Source: Patellaria atrata CBS 101060
Taxonomy: Eukaryota; Ascomycota; Dothideomycetes; Patellariales; Patellariaceae
Length of the DNA stretch: 64,000 nucleotides
Reading direction: 5' to 3'
NCBI GenBank assembly: GCA_010093705.1
Contig: MU006104.1
Location: 62,001 to 126,000, forward strand
Below the pieces are notes generated by a model. The model was not told the DNA's origin. It ran no database searches and worked only from the letters and a program-made list of their open reading frames with translations. The first letter of the stretch is position 1. Every line of letters starts with the position of its first letter. Shown piece by piece: positions 1 to 11,632 of the stretch. A program made the position numbers and the translations under genes.

Positions 1-110
1 GCCATCACCTTCCTATTTCAACAATAGCTTTTTCCTTTTCAACTCTAGATACCTTTACTTTCACAGAATCAATTTTCAATTTTCTAAAGCTAAGGCTATC
101 TCGAGTAACC

Positions 111-1684
111 TTACAGATTAGCCCTCTCACTCACCACCCCCTTCATCGCCTTCCCATCTCCCTTGCTCTCCCCCGCCCGCTCCTCCTCACCCGCAACGGC
201 CTTCGCCCAAACACCTTCCACATGCGGCTCACACCTATACCTGAGCAACCACTCCCCACAGCCGCCCCAACGCCACGGAAACGGATCATCCCCCTCCTCG
301 AACCCCATCTCCCGCGCACGCTTCCCTCCCTGCTGAAAAGCAGCATACGCGACATCCCTCCTTTGCTGCTCCTCCCCATCGTGCAGATGATATAGCGTCT
401 GCTGACGATTACCCGCCTCGACGACCCTCTCCGTCCTCGTGCGCCTGCACTCCTCGTAAACCCTGAGCGCGCGCCTCTTCCCCGCGACTTCCTTCCTCTC
501 CACGCGCGCGAGACACAGACCGAGCACCTCGGCGTCCTCGAGACTCATGCCCGCGCCGGACGCGAGGTACGGCAGCGTGGCGTGGACGGCGTCGCCAAGG
601 AGGGTGAAAGCACCGCTGGGATGGGACCAGGAGGGCTCGAGCGCGGGCCGGATGCACAGACGCCACTTGTGCACGCTTTCGCAGAGCGCGAGGAGTTTCG
701 GGATGCGAGGATCCCAGTCCGCGAAGAGGGCGCGCATTTCGTCGACGTTGCCGGCGAGGGTCGAGGGACCGTCTGGGGGGATGTCGTCCGGGACCAGAAG
801 GACCATGTTGAACAGCTTGCCGCCGCGGAGGACGTAATTAACGGCGTGGGCGGAGGGGCCGACCCAGTAGTTTACCTGGGGGTCTGTGACGAGGGGGGCG
901 AGCTCGGGGTCTTGCAGCATGGCCGAGGTGGAGAGGAGGAGACGGTAGGCGAGGTCACCTGTTTCGAGGGGGGCTTCGGGGTGGCCGAGGAGGATTTCCC
1001 GGCAGCGGGAGTTTATGCCGTCGGCGCCAATGATGAGGTCCGCGGTGAGCTTATCGCCTGTTACTAGTATCGCTGTTGCTGCTGCCTCGTCTTGGGATAC
1101 GATTACGTTTTGGACGCGCGCGTTAACCCGAACCTCGGCGCCTAGCTCGACCGCGCGGTCTAGGAGACACTTGTGCAGATTTGCGCGGTGGAAGTCCCAG
1201 AAGGGGGTTCCGCACTCCTGTTGGTAGTCGTGGAAGTCCATGTGGGCGAGGTGCTTGCCCTTCCAGCTGAGCATGTTGCACCGACGTGGACGGGTTGCGT
1301 GCGCGGAAAGGATCTCCTCCATTCCCCAGGAGAAGAGGATTCGCGAACTGTTAGGCAGACATTGTATGCCTGCGCCGATTTCTCCAATCTGTGGTGCGGA
1401 TTCAAGCACTTGTACTTTATGCCCGGCGAGCAGAATAGATATGGCGGCTCCGAGGCCGCCGAGGCCGGCGCCGATGATGAGGGTCTGGGGTTGTTAGGAG
1501 GGGGTAATGAAGGGATATATATAGAATGAGGATGGTGATAAGGGGAGCATAGATATGTACGAAATGGTAGAATAGATCTATAGGGAGAGTAGGTACGGGG
1601 TCAAAATTAACCCGCATGACTTACATTCAGCCTATCCTCTTCCTTCCTCTCAATCTTTTGCCTGATTTTCGGTGGTGAAGCCAT
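111..1684 (-). CDS. hxnX: FAD-dependent monooxygenase, salicylate-hydroxylase type; probable 6-hydroxynicotinate monooxygenase HxnX
   Basis: I read two exons: 1625-1684 (20 codons starting MASPPK) and 111-1484, joined in phase 0 across a 140-nt intron with donor GTAAGT and acceptor CTAACAACCCCAG. The protein is about 477 aa, normal for single-component aromatic hydroxylases. Exon 2 opens with the FAD-binding fold TLIIGAGLGGLGAA, followed by the DG motif DLIIGADGINSRCR and the second FAD motif GDAVHATLPYLASGAGMSLE. The family hydroxylates, and often decarboxylates, aromatic acids with NAD(P)H and O2. In Aspergillus nidulans the HxnX member converts 6-hydroxynicotinate to 2,5-dihydroxypyridine. 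Homology to the FAD monooxygenase family is clear. The hxnX assignment rests on the four neighbouring genes, which match hxnM, hxnW, hxnN and hxnV. A generic salicylate hydroxylase is the alternative. Confidence 0.8.
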
Positions 1685-2584
1685 ACCTGTGATTTTTCTG
1701 TAACTCTCAAGCTCCAGGTTGTACTGGAATCAACGATTGAAGCATTCAATCAATAGCACAAAATCGGTTGCGGAGTTTTACAAGAATCATTCGGCCACAA
1801 GCAAGCAAGTAGGTCCTTGTACAGTATAATTCTCCTCAGCCTAATTCAAGGTTTGAGGTAGCGTCACTGCTCATGATAAACAGCGCAGCTCAAGCTCTAG
1901 TGTACAACAGACAGCTGTGGTGTCTTGTTGTACAGAAGGACAAACACAGCTTCACCGGACATAGTGAGCAGTTCTAGCTCTCCCATGACGAAAAAGACCT
2001 TATCATTAGGTACAAACGTACATTGTTTGTACATATTCCCGGCATATCGTGACGGAGTATTACATCTGCAGTAGGTACTCTTGTCAGATCGGAAGTCCGA
2101 ATACAAGGCTAACTTTATTAGTAAAATGTAGTACATCTGGATGCAGTCGTATCAAGAGTGGGGGTAAATCTGACCGGAATCTTTCCGCAGATCAGAACTA
2201 AGTAGGACTAAGTAGGTAGAATGCTCTCCTGAGCTCCTCTCGCACAAATTTTGCTCTCAACCTAAAGAAAGTTACTCGGGACTCTTCCATCATTTGTTCC
2301 GCATGGGGTGGCTGACGTCTCACTTCGGATATGCCGACTCGACCATGAGAATTGCAAACCGAACCGGTGCAGATCTTAGGTTGTTACTCTGTGGATCTCA
2401 GAAGGATGGGATCTTTTATTTCTCATGTGCGAGATGGTACTCTAGACGGAGCTGGAAGAGTATCTGAAGGGTAACATCACTAGCCACGGAGGTATGATGC
2501 CACCGGTTTAAACACATCAGAGATATTTAATTGGTCATTCATGAATGATAGAGACTGAATTCTATGCATGAGCAACCAAGATTC
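1685..2584. other. Intergenic, upstream of hxnX and downstream of hxnM
   Basis: About 900 bp holding the hxnX promoter and the 3' flank of hxnM. It is AT-rich, and I see no coding exon, RNA gene or repeat that I can support. Confidence 0.5.
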
Positions 2585-3623
2585 TTAATTAGCTACCTGC
2601 TTCTTTAGAATATCTCCTGGAGGAGCTGGCATCATGGCTCCCTCTGGTGGTTGGTTCTTGGACTTGAAGTCGTCGCTCATTTCGCCCAGAGTAACCCACT
2701 CGACTCCTTCGTGAGAATTGATGTATTCGATAAGCCTTTCGTGCATGAGAAGGACATGGGGCCTACCAGACACATCTGGGTGGATGGTCATGGGAAAGAT
2801 GAACTCGTCGTACTCCCGATAGTAGTAATCAAAGTGGTCTTTCCAGATCGCTTCGACATCTCGCGGATTGACCCATCCATGACTATTGGGCGCGTTCTTG
2901 ATAAACATCATAGGTGGCTAGGAGAAATCAACAACCTGTATTGTTCGCGAAATGGAGCCTCACCTACCAAATCATCTATATACCATGACCCAGGTATCTC
3001 CACGAGACCAGTCTCTTTACCCTTAACCAATGGTTTCATCCACTCCTCTGCTTTTTTCGAATAATCAATCTTTGTCCATGTGTCGCCAGTTCTCAACCAG
3101 TAAGCTTGACAATCTTCATGACCCATACTGTGGTCGTATTCGATCCCGTATCTAAGAAGCAATTCTGTGCCCTCTTTGCTGGTTTCCCACCACGGGGCAA
3201 CGCTGCCTCGAGGAGGTTTACCACAGAAATCGGTGAGCAGCTTATATGTCTTATCGAGAACATCATGCTGCTGTTCTAGGGTCATATCTGCCGGGTTTTC
3301 ATGCGAATAGCCATGCAGACCAATCTCATGGCCTGCATCGCGCACCATAGCGCACTCCTCGGGGAATGTCTCTAAAGAATGGCCCGGAATGAACCATGTC
3401 GCCGTGATCTTGTATTTATCGAAGAGTTTGAGCAACCTCCGCGTGCCATGTGTTCCAGCGAAAATGCCTGTATACACGATCAATATCCATCGTGATAATG
3501 CTTATTGGCACGAGTACCTCTGGAAATATCGCTGCTTGAATCTGCTCCGCCATAAGATCCTAACCAGCCTGCGACTGCATCGATATCTACACCATAGCCT
3601 ACGAGCACTCGTTTCTTGCCCAT
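2585..3623 (-). CDS. hxnM: NodB/polysaccharide-deacetylase-fold hydrolase; probable cyclic imide hydrolase HxnM
   Basis: Three exons read well: 3518-3623, 2968-3467 and 2585-2917, giving about 312 aa. The protein starts [20 protein letters not shown], and the introns use donors GTACTC and GTAGGT. The NodB-like core is recognisable: [15 protein letters not shown], a metal-site-like [13 protein letters not shown] with its two histidines, [14 protein letters not shown], and the later [20 protein letters not shown]. This subgroup resembles allantoinase PuuE and cyclic imidases more than chitin deacetylases: there is no signal peptide and no chitin-binding module, so it is probably cytosolic. In A. 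nidulans, HxnM opens the hydroxyglutarimide ring late in nicotinate breakdown. It is divergent from hxnW and shares a 479-bp promoter with it. The fold is certain; the substrate is inferred from the cluster. Confidence 0.8.
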
Positions 3624-4102
3624 TATTGCTGTCTAAGCTAGGTTAACTCAATGTGTCATATGGCGCTTGACGGAGAGAGTTTCACGAAACGGACTGATTT
3701 TCAGGAACAGGTGACGCAATGGGTGTATGTGTGTGGAAGAAGTACTAGACTACTCTAAAGCAAAGGGGAAACTGGACGTCTATCGACCTACGGGAATGCT
3801 CCCACTTTTGCTTTTTCTGGATGATTGTCACCGTTATCCAGGGCAAACCGTAGGCTGCGGGACATAGCTTTCTTCTTTGGCGGGGTTCACCCAAAGCTCT
3901 GTCATGCCCCGCTGCCCATGCAGCTATCCATAGCTCTGGACGCATGATACGGGAAAACTGTACAGGAATGGGAACTCACCCGTGACGTGTACCCGATGTA
4001 TGGTAGGTGGGGAGATTTGCTAATAGCAGATTCCATTTACCATTCTTCGTTGATTCTGGACATTTCCCCAATCCATTTTTTGAGACTCGATTGAGCGCAA
4101 TA
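3624..4102. promoter_or_regulatory. Divergent promoter between hxnM and hxnW
   Basis: A 479-bp gap between two start codons facing away from each other, so it should carry both promoters. It contains one HGATAR site (CGATAG on the minus strand, 3780-3785), the class of element bound by the nitrogen regulator AreA, which is known to control A. nidulans hxn genes. Activity here is inference. Confidence 0.45.
3780..3785 (-). promoter_or_regulatory. HGATAR (AreA-type GATA) site
   Basis: CGATAG on the minus strand, between the divergent hxnM and hxnW starts. It is the only HGATAR match I found in that gap. Short motif, so weak on its own. Confidence 0.25.
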
Positions 4103-5033
4103 ATGAGCCGAGTACGTCAATCACTCCGTGTGTTTAGTCCCTTAAGTTGGTATTGATAGATATCAACGATAGTTTTCATTGAAGGGACGGACAGCACTTG
4201 TCACTGGAGGTGCTCGTGGTTGTGGTCTTGCCTTCGCAGAAGGTCTCGCGGAAGCTGGCGCTCATGTTGCCATCTTTGACATAATTGACCCAGTCGAGGC
4301 TTTCTTCGATATTGAGAAGACCTATGGCGTAAAGACGTGTCATTACAAGTAAGTCACCAGTTCTTCTCTCAAGCAAATGAGTGACAGATATTAACAGTAA
4401 CAATAGGGTAGATGTCAGCTCGCTAGAAAGCCTGGAAGAGGGTTTCGAGGCTTTCAAGAAAGATTTCGGAGGTTCCTTGGACATTTGCGTTCCTTGTGCT
4501 GGTGTGAACAAGAATGTAGGATTTCTAGATACATCCCTGGAAGATTTCGAACGACTGATGAGCGTCAATGTGCGAGGTGTCTATTATACAGCCCAATTGG
4601 CAGCCAAGGCTATGATTGCGAACAAAACCACTCACGGTTCGATCATCCTAGTTGCTAGTATTGCTTCATACATGGCAATCCGGTCACAAATGTCATCAGC
4701 GTACTGCGGTACCAAAGGTGCAGTGAGGGCAATGTGCCCTGCCATAGCAGCGGAGCTTGTCAAGTATGGCATAAGAGTCAACAGTATTAGTCCTGGTTAT
4801 GTACGGACAGAAATGACGGCTCCATTCCCGCATCTACTTGAGAGCTGGAAGGACGAAATTATGAATGGTAGAATAGCAATGCCCGAAGATATCAGAGGAG
4901 GGTGTATTTTTCTAGCTTCAGATGCGAGTTTTTATATGGTAAATAAGCCCTAGCTCTTTCTCATCGATTATTCGCTGATTCGAAATAGACAGGTCAGGAC
5001 CTTTGTATAGACGGGGGTGTGACGAAGTGGTAG
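4103..5033 (+). CDS. hxnW: Short-chain dehydrogenase/reductase; probable HxnW
   Basis: Four exons (4103-4111, 4173-4348, 4407-4938, 4989-5033) give a 253-aa protein beginning [19 protein letters not shown]. The first exon is only nine bases (ATG AGC CGA) before a GTACGT donor; it is chosen because it keeps phase 0 and places Met just before the Rossmann strand. Classical SDR features are present: TGGARGCG cofactor motif, the CAG of VPCAGVN (NNAG equivalent), catalytic Ser in VASIASY, the YCGTK catalytic Tyr/Lys pair, and SPGYVRTEM. The last exon supplies [14 protein letters not shown], the standard SDR end. The length is typical. In the A. nidulans nicotinate route HxnW oxidises a hydroxypiperidone intermediate to the cyclic imide used by HxnM. 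That role is inferred from context. Confidence 0.82.
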
Positions 5034-5318
5034 AAGGGACAAAGGACTTCGAAGGCACCTGGAAGGAACAGCGCATACATAGAACATGGTCGAGAATGTT
5101 TATCTTAGATTAAATACAATTCTGTGATACGATGATTGAAAATAAGATGTTGTAGAGCTGCTGGAGAAGAATCTTGATGACCATATTTGTTCAAGATCAA
5201 GATGGGAGGAATAACGCTAGTTCTAAAACGCGCTGTCACCTGACTGTTTCGACCTTAGAAATGTTCCTGACGCGAGAACTCTAGTTACATCCCCTTCCTA
5301 TTGCTATCTTCATCTAGT

Positions 5319-7396
5319 TTAATGCTTCGATTTGTTGATGATATCATCAATAACCTGAGCGACGCCGAGAACTTTTTCTTCTTCTAATCTGCGTCCAACA
5401 ATCTGCACGCTTATTGCCATGCCGTCCATCTTTTCAATATCATAAGTTTCCCAGTTCCATCTGTCTAGATCATTACGAGGGACATAAGATGATTGGATCT
5501 CATTGCCTGGATCCAACTCTTTCGAAACATCTCCAGACGGGATTACGACGGTGCTGTAATCTAGGAAATTCCAAATCTTGGTATATCCTACCCAGCGGCA
5601 TCTCCTATGCGGTACTGCACTGTGGGACATTGTAGGCATCAAGAGGATATCCACTTCGCGACCAGTAATAAGAGATCTCATGGAGTTCCACTTGTCCATA
5701 TAACGCTTCTGAGCCGCTAACTTACGTTTGTTGAGCTGCCAGTATTCATATACGGATATTGGCTTCCCTTTATTGACTAGAGCCTCAACATGCGGAATGA
5801 AAGGTTCTCCACCAGCTTGTACCTCACGGCGAATGTCTTCCCCACCATCAGCTGTATAGTATTGATCATAAACCCAAAGTTAGCGAATACAGTATTGCGA
5901 GGGTATAGGAATACATACCATTATTTCTATACATTCTCTGTGGTTATCTGCTGGATCCCAGTTTATGATCTCATGTCCTGCTTGTTTCAACTTCGCCGCG
6001 ACTTCCTTCAACACTCGTTCTATAGGCGGGTGAACCTTGACAACACCATCATCTAGCAAGAGTCCGATTACCAAAGGCCTTGATTTCACTTCATCATACA
6101 TAGCTTCTCGCCACGGTAGAGGGCAGCATTTTGGATCCAGTTTCCAGGGACATGAATTGATAACGGCTTTTGTTACCAGATGAATCGATGACAGACTACG
6201 AGCTAGTGGACCAATGACTGAAGGGACATGCTCTTGTCCTTCCGTGGAAACTGCTACATCCTGATATGGAAGGCGACCACTCTGAAAAGAATCAGCGTGG
6301 TAGCGGTCCAATGCTACAAGAGGAACGTACGCTCGGTTTTAGACCGTAAAGACCTAGCATATGCGCTGGAATGCGTATGCTACCGCCAATATCGGTTCCC
6401 CATCCAACCAAAGAGCCATTGAGCGCTAATAGCGCACCCTCGCCGCCCGTCGATCCCCCAGGGGTAAAATCTGGGTCCTTTGGGTGTACTGTCAGTCCCC
6501 AGAGCGGATTTTCAGTCTCGCACCACTAAAATTTATCAGTTAGTACGGATTAGTCCAGTCTTCTTTATCTTTCAATACCCTTTTTCAGCCACCGGAGGGT
6601 ACTTTCTGATAGTAGACAATATGTATAGTAAGCTGTGCTGTGACCAAGAAGTGCGATCACCATAAAGAGGAAAAAACGTACCATTATGCTCTGCGGTAGA
6701 TTAGTCTTCGCTATTATTACCGCTCCCATTTCCCTTAAAAGTTTTACTAGCACTGCATCATCTTTGGCAGGTTTGAAAGCTCTTCCAACATAGCCTATCG
6801 TCGAATCATAGTCCTTTACGTTGAATTGATCTTTCAAAGTCATAGGAATTCCATGCAATGGTCCGACGGTTTTTCCATACTTGCAGAATTCAACATCCAG
6901 TTCCCTCGCCTTTACAATTGCATCGTCGAAAAGAACTTCGGTAAGACTAGGCTCGTCAAACACATTGATAGTAACTGTGGAAAAACGGCAAACATACCAG
7001 TTTGTCTAGCACTGTCAGTCAAAAGACCTAGGGTATCTTACAGGCGCGAAGAATTACCAGCTTATGAGCAGCGCATGCTCTGATTGATATGTTAACTCAA
7101 GCTATAGTATCAACGTACAGTACACCACGCTTACTTTTGAATATATGCTCTTGCCACTTCAGAAGCCGTCAATTGACCGGACTCAAGTTTATGGTATAGC
7201 TCTGCAACATTTGCAATAGCTGTAACATCTTCCTCGCTTGATAGAAAGGCTCTCAACTATTTTGAAATTCAGACCTTCTTGGCACTTCTGAAAACGACGG
7301 ATATCGAATCACCTTTGAATGTCTTACGACAGCATCCTCTCGAGTCTGCCGCTTGCGCTGTGCTTTAATTACCCACTCTGGTTCTAGACTAGCCAT
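5319..7396 (-). CDS. hxnN: Amidase-signature enzyme; probable HxnN
   Basis: A multi-exon amidase (roughly 540-560 aa). Exon 1 is 7313-7396, starting MASLEPEWVIKAQRKRQTRE; exon 2 is 7135-7256. Later exons carry the catalytic parts: the lysine segment GPLHGIPMTLKDQFNVK, the cis-Ser segment PGGSTGGEGALL and the nucleophile segment GWGTDIGGSIRIP, so the Ser-cisSer-Lys triad looks complete. The C-terminal exons include PHRRCRWVGYTKIWNFLDYS and VQIVGRRLEEEKVLG. The closest known relatives are fungal acetamidase-type enzymes. In A. nidulans HxnN removes the amide from hydroxyglutaramate, the last nitrogen-releasing step. The intron between about 7000 and 7080 is the least certain: I join GCC-T to TT-ACT with donor GTAAGA and acceptor CCACAG. 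Convergent with hxnW, divergent from hxnV. Confidence 0.8.
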
Positions 7397-7440
7397 CGGT
7401 TCTCGCGATGAATACAGAACAAATTCTCTTGTTGAATACA

Positions 7441-7446
7441 AGATAG
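7441..7446 (+). promoter_or_regulatory. HGATAR (AreA-type GATA) site
   Basis: AGATAG matches the HGATAR consensus and lies 45 bp upstream of the hxnN start. The motif is short and common, so function is only suggested by its pairing with the site at 7478. Confidence 0.3.
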
Positions 7447-7477
7447 AAACGCAGTTAGAATATCAAAACTCCGTCTT

Positions 7478-7483
7478 TGATAG
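7478..7483 (+). promoter_or_regulatory. HGATAR (AreA-type GATA) site
   Basis: TGATAG matches HGATAR, 37 bp from the neighbouring site, inside the hxnN/hxnV divergent promoter. Confidence 0.3.
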
Positions 7484-7880
7484 CAATTGATATCACTATG
7501 AGCGATTGGGGAATATTTGGGGCGATCTAAATCCACTGAGTACTCCGTAAAGTGGGGGTAATTCTCACTCGTCACCGGGAGTTTGCCCGCATTACCTTAG
7601 CATTGCCCACTTACTACAACCTTACATCTCTCTCTAACAAAGATGGAACTCCTACGCTTCCTTTCCGACCGGTTTAGTAATGTTAGGAGAGGAGGTAAAG
7701 TCACGCCATTGAAAATAATGCCAGCGCATTTAGTGGCAGGTTGAGGAACATCGTCACAGCTGTTTCTTTGTTAACACTACATAGATCATACGCCCGGGGC
7801 AATAAAGTTCAGAAATAACCTCAAAACTCGAAGTTAGCCTCACCTCAAAGTGATGTAATACGTTTGCTCGAATACTCATC

Positions 7881-10063
7881 ATGAAGCGTAGCCTTTCCCA
7901 GAAATCACCACCAAACATGTCTCCTAGCGCTCTACATCGGGAAGTCAACGGGGAACCAGCAGATGGCAGTATGGAGGTCGTTCAGCAAGAGGTCTCTAAT
8001 GGCCACAACGGCACTACCAATAATTCTCGAAGCGATGATCCATCTGTCGTAGTAGTTGGAGCAGGTCCAGCGGGATTGATGCTTGCGTTAGTACTATCCC
8101 CCCGCCCCTGGCCCAGCCCTTTAACCCAACACATATGATAGGTCAAATCTTGTACGGTATGGCATCAAAACGAAAATTGTAGACAATCGACCGAATAAAA
8201 CCTCAACAGGCAGAGCTGATGGACTTCAACCAAAGACCATCGAGACATTGCGTCAGATGAGGCTTGCGGACCCCGTTTTACGGAAAGGGGTCAGGATTTA
8301 TGATATATGCTTTTGGGTTCGTATGGGTGATCGCAAATCAAGACCTAAAACTAACTAGTAGGTTTTTCAGTCATCATCAAAGAATGAACAGCTACATCGA
8401 ACAGGAAGAGAAGTGCATTACCCGCCGGTTGTAGATGTCTTGGAACCGTATATCTTACTCGTTCACCAAGGAATGGTTGAAGAGTTATTCTTAGATGATC
8501 TAGCGGAAAGAGGTGTGCAAGTGGAAAGGGATACGACTTTCCTGGATTATGCAGGGTCGGAAGGAGGAGGACCGGTATTAGAACTTACATGCAAATTAGG
8601 ACTTTCGGAAAAGCTTAAAAAGATACGATCAGATTATATTGTAGGATGTGATGGCGCGCATTCCCAAGTTAGGAAATGTATTGATGGAGCAACACCAATA
8701 GGTACATCATCGGATGCAGTATGGGGTGTCTTAGATGGTGTTATTGACACGGACTTTCCTGACCTCTGGAGCAAAGTTGTTGTCTACTCGGAAGAGCATG
8801 GTTCAATCTTAATGATTCCCCGAGAAAGAAATATGACAAGGCTCTACATTGAACTAAAGTCAGAAGCAGGAGATGGTGCACAGAAACATTATGATCAGGA
8901 GTATGTCATGGCAAGGGCTCGAGACATTATGAAGCCATACAAAATCGAATGGACGACTGTTGGTAAGTTTTCATCCCTCAACTTATATTAACCGTATCTG
9001 ATAATTAGACAGAGTGGTTTGGTCGCTATCAGATCGGTCAAAGGGTAGCAGGCCGCTTCATTTGTGGAGATACAAGACTTTTCATTGCTGGAGACGTAAG
9101 TATATTTTTGCACCGGAAAGATCAAGTACTAATCACATTTAGGCAAGCCATACTCATTCTCCAAAAGCCGCCCAAGGCATGAATACCTCCATGCACGACT
9201 CCTGGAACTTAGCCTGGAAATTCAACCTCTCAATCCGTGGTCTAGCGAAACCAAATCTGCTCGGGACATACGAGCAGGAACGTCGCAAGATTGCCGAGGA
9301 CCTCATCGACTTCGACTACGAACACGCGAATGCTTTCCACGATGGTGATGCAGCGGCCCTCGCGGAAAACTTCAAGACGAACATCCGCTTTATAAGTGGC
9401 ATTGGTGCAGAATACGCAGCCAACATCCTCAACGAAAGCACCAAAAGTGCGCCCAAGGGAGACGCAAAACCTGGATGTCTCATGCCGCCATCCAAAGTAA
9501 CGCGATACATTGACGCCAATCCCGTGGACCTACAGTTGGATATCCCCATGCTCGGCCAATTCCGCGTCTTCCTCTTCACCCCAAAAATCCACGCTGCGAA
9601 ACCGTTCCTGGATGCCGTTTGCAACACTATCACATCCCAAACCTCCTTCCTGGGCCGATTAAGCGCAGCAGCAAGGGCATCTTATACCACCCAACCGGTC
9701 CCCAAGGCCGAATCAGACGCCTACGTACAAACCCAGCGCTACATCCCGCACTGTCCCCTCTTCACCTACGGACTCATCACCACGATGTCCAAAACGGATG
9801 TCGAAATCGCGGATCTCCCGCCCTTGCTGCAGGATAGTCGCTGGACGTTCTATCTCGACGACGTGCCGAAGTTGGATACGCGGGGTCAGACATGTACGCA
9901 GAAATGGCTGGGCGGTCTCGCGGATGGAGAAGTGGCCATCGTGAATGTGAGGCCGGATGGGTATGTGGGGAGTTTGGGGAGATGGCCGGTGGGGAGTGTG
10001 GAGGCTGGGGAGGCGGCTGGGATGTGGTTGGAGGGGTATTATGGGGGATTTTTGGAGGCTTAG
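7881..10063 (+). CDS. hxnV: FAD monooxygenase of the phenol 2-monooxygenase type; probable HxnV
   Basis: Five exons, about 655 aa. The N-terminus is a polar leader of roughly 50 residues starting [12 protein letters not shown]. It is followed by the FAD fold [14 protein letters not shown], split by an intron after the Ala codon's second base. Next come the [12 protein letters not shown] segment, the DG motif [15 protein letters not shown] and the second FAD motif [20 protein letters not shown], which is also interrupted by an intron just after GD. The last exon (from about 9144) is a thioredoxin-like C-terminal domain typical of phenol hydroxylases ([19 protein letters not shown]). The family hydroxylates phenolic rings ortho to OH. 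A. nidulans HxnV hydroxylates 2,5-dihydroxypyridine. The enzyme family is certain; the substrate is inferred from the cluster. Confidence 0.82.
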
Positions 10064-11165
10064 AAGAGAAGAAATTATATATATCAATGGTGTTTTGAAG
10101 CATAACCTCTTCCATCGTGCATAGGGTCGTGAGTCATGATGCTTTGAATGAGATCCTGATAGGATGCTTTTCCTTCGTAGCCGATTGATACTACGCACCT
10201 TTTGCAGCTGCTTTGCAGAAGAATTAGTACTCGGGATATTGTGCATTATAGATCTGATTCTATCGCTGTATTCTGATGCACGAGTAGGAGTGAAAACCTT
10301 GCTATTTTCAGGGTGGTGACATAGTTGTAGTCGTGCAAGGCTGCGATGGTTGGACGGTGGGAGGGAATCCCGCACACAGCAAAGCGGTAGAACTACTCAG
10401 CTCATCATCATACTCGATAGGTCTGGAGATTCTAACGATGAAATCTGAAGGTCTTGATAGAGACGATAAGTACATAAACATTTGTACCTGAAAGTTATTG
10501 CATGATCGACTTAGTCTCAGCGCATGGAATTATGCCCATACCATCGCGGTCTAGTCAGAAGCCGCTACCATGGAGTTAAGCCTGGGTGTTCAAATTCAAG
10601 CTTCGCGCCCAGAGTGGTAGGGATGATATGAATGGGTATAGAATTGCTTCAACATGCTTGGTATTGCTTAGTAGCGCTTACAAGCCGGGAAACGGCATCA
10701 GGGGATTGCGTACGCAACTTTTGAACGAACGTCGAGCGTTTGAGAAAGTGGTAAGGTGGGCATCTGATTGTGTGCGGATGACGGGAGATGGGAGAGATGA
10801 GTGTTGGGGGGACGCGCAAGTGACTGGTTTGCTGTCCAATGAACGATGATGGTATGATGGCATGGGGCTGTCTGAGACGAGCAAAGCATCATAGAGCTAG
10901 ACTTACAAGTATTGAATAAGTAAGGAGGGTCTTCCCTAGTCTTGACAGCGAGTTTGCACTTCTCATTTTTCTCTTTTGCGATCTTATTCCGACGTCTTGT
11001 CATTGTTCTAGAGGATCTGGGACATCATATCATAGCAGGAGGATCAGACACATCCCAAAGGACGTCAGTCGTCAAACCTTTGAAAAATCTTAGTTTTTTC
11101 CTATCCTCGACGTCTTTTATCGACTTCTTCATCCTCTCAGTCGAAGCTTCGTAATAACATCCACC
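10064..11165. other. Intergenic
   Basis: About 1.1 kb between hxnV and the CYSTM gene. It contains several short open frames on both strands, none with recognisable protein features or splice-supported continuations. The last 100-200 bp is pyrimidine-rich and probably the promoter/5' UTR of the next gene. Confidence 0.45.
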
Positions 11166-11599
11166 ATGTCGAATCAAGGCTATTACAACAACGGCCCCCA
11201 ATACCCTCAACAAAGGTACCCATCCCTCTCCTACTGTATCCTTTATCCCATCCCTCCCGCAAACTTCCCATCATCCCGCGCTCCCGTCCCCCCTTACCCC
11301 CGGGTACCACCCCTCGAAACAACCGGCACCTTATAAGCGCAGAGAGTGCGAACACCTTCCGATGTTCTGTCCTTGGCGGGGTGGTCGATGGGTATGCGGA
11401 CGCGCAGTTGCCCTGATAAATATCCACTCAAGCCCGACGGAGAGCCTGGGCTCCCGGACGCTGCACCGGTAATTCTACCAGTCCAAAGTAAACACTGCAA
11501 AAGCTCTGCCGCTACCTTGTAAGCATGACCATCCCTCCGGGGTTAGTGTATTCTCTCGCCTGAGGGCGAGTTCTTTTATTATTTTTTAATTTCTATCTT

Positions 11600-11632
<33 letters not shown>

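Larger units (their letters stand above)
7397..7880. promoter_or_regulatory. Divergent promoter between hxnN and hxnV
   Basis: A 484-bp gap between two outward-facing start codons. It contains two HGATAR sites on the plus strand, AGATAG at 7441-7446 and TGATAG at 7478-7483, 37 bp apart. Paired GATA sites fit AreA control of a nitrogen-source pathway; this is inference from motif and context. I could not identify an HxnR site. Confidence 0.45.

Noticed and set aside
547-1067. Long plus-strand frames inside the first gene
   Set aside because: They are shadows of the minus-strand FAD monooxygenase, whose motifs and introns are clear.
9713-10375. A 220-codon minus-strand frame at the end of hxnV
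   Set aside because: Half lies antisense to the thioredoxin-like domain of hxnV and half in AT-rich flank; no recognisable protein.
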